Below, piece by piece: positions 59,118 to 64,000 of a DNA stretch of 64,000 bases. This DNA is from Allodiplogaster sudhausi. Taxonomy: Eukaryota; Nematoda; Chromadorea; Rhabditida; Diplogasteridae. Within the stretch, counting starts at the first letter, position 1. Each line of letters opens with the position of its first letter. Position numbers and translations under genes: made by a program. The DNA is taken from NCBI GenBank assembly GCA_945643635.1, contig CALZFC010000062.1:1829501-1893500 (forward strand), in the 5' to 3' direction. Under the pieces are notes generated by a model. That model was not told the DNA's origin. It did not search any database and saw nothing but the letters and a program-made list of their open reading frames with translations.

Positions 59118-59753
59118 CACAGAGAGAGAGTAAAAAAAGACAAACTACAGAGGGAAGAGAAAGAAAGGAAACGAAAAAAAGAAAGAGAAACGGAAGCACA
59201 AGCAAGAAAGAGAGGGAAAAGCCGTTCCAACCAAACGGCCGACCCCCCTCGTGGGCCTGCATGCAAAGGCGGCCTTCTGCCCTCTCCGAGATTGGAAAGA
59301 TGGAAGAACGTGTGGCTGCGGCAGCTAGTGGATAAAGAGAGCTAGATTGGAAGCAGCTATGTATATATGCATACATGCTCATTACGTATTCTGGTACAGA
59401 AGGAGGGCGAGAAGGGCAGGAGACAACGAGCGAGAGAGAGAGACACAGAGAGAGAGAGAGGGAGAGAGAGAGAGAGGAGAGTAAGCAAGAGACTGAAGAG
59501 AGCTGACGCTAATTTGCCAGATCACGATTTATTGTTAGGCTACCGGAGAGGTGATCTAGGGGAGCGGATGTGTGTATATATGAAAGGTTAGAGAGATGAA
59601 TTACCAGGAAACATCCAGCCATCATGAGAATTTCAGGAAATACATTTAGCAATGGAATGGTTAGGAAGAAAAAAATTGAGTCAGAGATAATGAAAGAATG
59701 AGAGAGCGAGGGAGAGTGGCAGATAGAACGAGAGAAGGAGAGAGAGAGAGGGA

Positions 59754-59799
<46 letters not shown>

Positions 59800-59968
59800 G
59801 GGTGGGGTGGGGGGGGGGAATTTGTGCCAAAAAGTGGAATCGTGAAATACGCATTTCCCGTCAATTTCTTTTTTATGCTAATTTGCGGATTCGGCTAAAG
59901 TGTTCATTACGCAAATGTCTCATGACTTATTGCTGGAGCAGACGTGAAAGAGGAAAGAGCGCGTGGGG

Positions 59969-60003
<35 letters not shown>

Positions 60004-60197
60004 GAGAAATATGAAGGCTGCATTCGGTCTTCACATTTGAGTTTCTTAGATTTTCGTGGATTTGTTATGACGTATGCGGGTCGCTAAGGGTAAATGCACT
60101 TTTATTCGCTGTTGGCAAGAGAGAGGGATTGAGAGAAGTGAGAGAAAGAGAGAGAGAGTGAAAGAGAGAGAGAGTGAAAGAGAGAGAGAGAGAGAGT

Positions 60198-60237
<40 letters not shown>

Positions 60238-60695
60238 AGCAAGCGGGAGGGACAAGGAATACGTAGAACGATAAAATACAAGAAGAAATAAAAAAATTAA
60301 GTAATAGGAAAATCTAATAGAATTAAAGTTCTAATGGTAAATAAAAAAAGAAAACGAGAAGGCGTTTAGAGGATAAGAGCGGAGAGGAAGTAACAGAATG
60401 CGAGCGAGCGTTACAGTAGGGAGAGAGAAAAGGAGAGAGAGAAAGATAGAGAGAGATAGAGAGCGAGAGATGCTGTAATATAACAGCAGGCACCACATGA
60501 TAGAGCTTTTATGATATAGAAGGCTTTTATGCACATAATATAATACAGATGCGTTTAATCTCCCTCTAACTTTCCCCATTGTTGAAGAGGTGGCAAGCAA
60601 GCAGCGTGTGTGAAGGATAGTTGTTGAGGCTACAGGAAACAGGAAGCAGAGGACCGAGCCTTGTTTTGGCACCTCGTTTTGGAAGAGGTAGAGCG

Positions 60696-60743
<48 letters not shown>

Positions 60744-61533
60744 GCAGAGGGAAGAGGGAGTGAGAGAAAGAAGATTCAGAACAATAAGAAGAGAATCAGA
60801 AAAAAGAGCATAATGCGATTATGGCAAGCTTCTGGTGGGGAGAATTGCTAGCATATCTCAGTTGAAGAGTGAGAAAGAAAGAGAGTGAAATGGTGAGTGA
60901 GAGGGGAATGAGAGATTTACGGAGAATCTGAAGAGGAATAAAAGCGCTTCCTTCTTATGCATTTAGACCATGCCATTTCCCTATGCATTGCTGGACGAAT
61001 GACGCTCTGCGAGCTTGGGAAAAGGAAAATAACGGCCGCATCCCGAACAGCTCTGGCCCCTTCATGCACCCCTCGTGCTCCCCTTCTAGACCTCTCTATA
61101 TTCCTCAAATGCCTCTAGGTCTCTAATGAGTCGGGTAAGTTTTGTTCCCGTGAGTGCATTACGGAGATACTAGCGTATTTCGACACTCTTCTTCACGAAA
61201 ACATGAAGAGAGACACGGGCTAGGTTACTGAGGCCCATAGAAAGTGTTTCCATTAGATCTTTCTATCAGATCGTTTGATCGCCAATCCCTTGGCCATTTC
61301 AAATTATCCTCATCGGATTCTGATAGATCCTTATCTAAGGCTTATGAAGTTTTTTGATATCCGACTGATGACTAATTTTGTGATAACATGTTGTGTTCCT
61401 TTTTTACAGAAATCACGCGCTGTTCTGCAATGTTTTTTGTTATCGCCTCTCAATTGTAACTTTGGGCACTAATCTACACATTGTTCTTGTGCTCATGAAG
61501 TTTTTCTTTACCCGGGAAAGAAGAGCGCGAAAG

Positions 61534-61539
<6 letters not shown>

Positions 61540-61618
<79 letters not shown>
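61540..61618. repeat. Long (GA)n tract
   Basis: About 80 bp of nearly uninterrupted GA with two AAGAGAGA interruptions; one of the longest of its kind in the window. Confidence 0.9.
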
Positions 61619-61621
<3 letters not shown>

Positions 61622-62954
61622 GGAGATTAGGAGATAGAGAAAGAGATAGAGAGTTCATAGAGAGAGAAGGGGAGAAAGAAAAGAGAGTCAAATAAAGAGA
61701 TAGAAAGAGAGAAAAGAAGTGAGATAGAGAGGGAAGGAGGGAGTCAGCCGTCTCAAACAATGTGCAGGCATCAAACAGAGTCTAATTGAGATGAAAGGAG
61801 GAATGAAAATAGCCTTGAACTGCAGGCCTCTTTGAAGAAAAAAGAAACTTAAAAAAATATGAAAATCAAAAATGAAGAGTCATTGTTACCTTTTGAGCAC
61901 ACTTTTAAAGCTAGATGCAGGCAGCTTTTGAGTGCCGTTGTGAAGTGAATTATTATAAGAGTCTCCCGCAAGGAGGATGTCGAAAACAGGAAGTGGAGTG
62001 CACGGACAAACGGACCCTTGCCCCTCCCTCCCCATGGCATGGACAATCCTTAGAGGAAGGCCACCCATTTCAAGGCAGCACACTCGACCAACAATAGAAG
62101 CTGCATTGTTACTCTCCCCTTAATTAAACGGCACTTCAGAGATGCCCCCTCCTCGAAATTATGTTGGCTTTTTGCCAACAATGACGTTTTTCTGAAGGCA
62201 TACGAGCCTGCATTGAAGAGAAAGAGAGATAAAGGGAGAAATGGAAAGTTAGAGATAGAGGGTGAGAGAGAGGGTGAGAGAGGTTGAGAGAGAGGTAGAA
62301 GACTGCAGAGTATGCTCAATAAAGCATATAAAAGCCACGCAATCAGCACACGGAATCATGTGCCGCATAGCGTGAGAAATCGTTTTTGTCGGCAAGAATA
62401 CCAATGATAAGGGAAAAGGACTAAAGCTATGCACATCGTACATATTTATGTGAAATGTACAAATAAAAAGGAGCAATATGCAAATTTGACAATATGCAAA
62501 CTTGACCAATATGCAAATTAGTCGGCTAACTTTTCGATTTGAACTTCCCGTCGCTCGCTGAATCGGACAGCAAGTCGATAGAAGACGGTAGACAGGAGAG
62601 CAGACGACCTGGCCACCACCGACGAACATGCCTTCTTCTTCTTCCTCCTTCTCTCTTTCCTCTACTCTCTTTCTCTGGCACGCTCTCTTTCTCTCTCTTC
62701 TGGGCGAATTCAAGAAAGAGCCTTCTGCATTTAGCGGCGCTGAAGAGCATAATTGATAAGTATGCATAAAGATGATCCTTAAGAAAAGCAATGACCACGA
62801 CCAGGCGCAAAGATCGGACAATACAAAAGTTAGACAGAAAAGACGAAGATCGCTGATCAAAAATAAACCTCTAATGAAAGCAGACTATTGAATGGGATGT
62901 AAATAAGAGGGAAAGAGGTAATTATTATGAACAAGAGACTGAGAGAGCAGAAAG

Positions 62955-63070
62955 AGATATAGAGAGAGCGAGAGGGAGAGAGATAGAGAGAGCGAGAGGG
63001 AGAGAGATATAGAGAGAGCGAGAGGGAGAGAGATATAGAGAGAGAGAGCGAGAGGGAGAGAGATATAGAG
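62955..63070. repeat. Short-period tandem repeat GAGAGAGCGAGAGGGAGAGAGATA
   Basis: Four to five units of about 24-28 bp, with ATATAGAGAGAGCGAGAGGG as the recurrent core, stand out from plain GA by the regular GCGAGAGGG and ATATA words. Confidence 0.8.
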
Positions 63071-63262
63071 GGAGATGAGAGAAAAGAAAAGACAAGACGC
63101 TGATTGTGAGAAATAAATTAGAAGGGGAAGGATGGTCGATGTTTCTGCGTCGTATTGAAATGGAAGAGTGTCATGTCATCCAGTGCGATAGGCAATCATG
63201 CTCGGTGTATGGGGGAAAAGGCCAATGCCGCCTGGCTTCATGGCTTGACACGGAGGGAGAGG

Positions 63263-63309
<47 letters not shown>

Positions 63310-64000
63310 AGAGAGAGAGTGAAGAGAGAGAGAAGAGTGAGAGAAGAAGAGAGGAAGAGTGAGACAGAAAAAGAGAAGAAGCGCGATAGACAGAGAAAGG
63401 ATTGGCACTGAGATGCTTACGATTAGAGAAGAACCGATGGAGAAGCAGAAGAAAGAAAAGAAACAGATAAGAAAATACCCTCTACATCTTTCTCTCGCTC
63501 TCTATTTCTGTCTCTCTCTCTCTCTCTCTTTCTGTCCTTCTCTCTCTTTCTCTCTCTCTATTTCTGTCTCTCTCTCTCTCTCTCTTTCTGTCCCTCTCTC
63601 GCTCTATCTTTCTCTATCTTTCTCTCTCTCTTTCTCTGTCTCTGTTTCTCTCTCTCCCTCGAACTCCTCCTTTCAGACTCTTCAATTCGTCTGTGCTCGC
63701 ATCATCTATGGTTACGTCGGGAAAAGTATTTATACATAAGATGCAATAAAGAGGCTGGAAAGGTGCTGAAGGCAGCATAAGAAAGTCGAGAATTTTTTTT
63801 AAGAATAAGGAGATGAAAAGGAGCAGAGGGCAAAGGACATTCATGGAACAGGACAAAAAGAAAAAAAAAGAATTCTATGGTATCAGCGGTAGGTGAAAAA
63901 GAGACTGGCGAAGTTGTGAATTCCATCGAGCTAGCTAATTTTTACCTTTTATTTCCGTATAACATGAAAAATTTGAGCAAAGAGAGTGAGAGAAAAAGAG

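Larger units (their letters stand above)
53106..64000. other. Purine-rich region upstream of synaptotagmin; no gene seen
   Basis: Nearly eleven kilobases dominated by GA tracts on the plus strand (for example 53898-53948, 54211-54262, 56091-56112, 58261-58293, 58639-58675, 59081-59115, 59757-59796, 60181-60235, 60715-60742, 61540-61618, 63269-63304). CT tracts occur at 56505-56525, 57280-57360, 58860-58885 and 63490-63660. The unique stretches between them (for example 55200-55300, 55620-56050, 56560-57000, 61130-61500, 61880-62220, 62300-62530) gave no convincing exon on either strand. It is probably a large 5' intron or upstream region of synaptotagmin. Confidence 0.55.

Noticed and set aside
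59230..59335. GC-richer island in the GA-rich right arm, considered as an exon
   Set aside because: No frame gives a protein-like segment with flanking splice sites.
61915..62097. Cys-containing 60-codon open frame
   Set aside because: Cysteine spacing looked like a small secreted protein, but there is no signal peptide, no splice context and no family resemblance.
62526..62810. Minus-strand open frame with mixed N-terminal residues
   Set aside because: Mostly Arg/Glu from GA repeats; the short mixed part has no splice sites in phase and no recognisable motif, so I could not make it the missing synaptotagmin 5' exon.

Overview
The window looks like nuclear DNA of a nematode. The most telling gene is an FMRFamide-like neuropeptide precursor at 14.4-18.8 kb (minus strand). 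It carries three dibasic-flanked copies of [10 protein letters not shown], the peptide of nematode flp-14. Other eukaryotic marks are short exons, many introns, AG splice acceptors just upstream of several start codons (compatible with spliced-leader trans-splicing), and a very high load of (CT)n/(GA)n simple repeats. The species cannot be named from the sequence.

Layout: (1) 1650-7654, plus: a CCDC92/CCDC74-like coiled-coil protein in nine exons, with a hAT-like MITE in intron 3. (2) 9703-12543, plus: a small four-transmembrane, MARVEL-like protein. (3) 18762-14428, minus: flp-14. (4) 27265-22933, minus: a secreted GH18 chitinase-family protein in twelve exons; intron 5 holds a fold-back element with a decayed integrase. 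(5) 29001-44701, plus: a complete 46-exon SPT6 gene (1533 aa; emb-5 in C. elegans, SUPT6H in vertebrates). (6) 52925-47855, minus: the cytoplasmic part of a synaptotagmin, with both C2 domains; its membrane-anchor exon was not found. From 53 to 64 kb I see only purine-rich simple repeats and no supportable exon.

The most unusual point is splicing. By protein continuity and exon phase I count about 79 introns. About eight need a GC donor, often GCGAG or GCAAG, and three consecutive introns of the GH18 gene fit best with GA donors. One SPT6 intron appears to end in GG rather than AG. All exon models are hand-built from phase and family similarity, with no transcript evidence.

The genes do not form a pathway: a neuropeptide, a synaptic vesicle Ca2+ sensor, a transcription elongation factor, a chitinase-family enzyme and two small cell-biological proteins. 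GH18 and SPT6 are divergent and share about 1.7 kb of upstream sequence. The four-TM gene and flp-14 are convergent, as are SPT6 and synaptotagmin.
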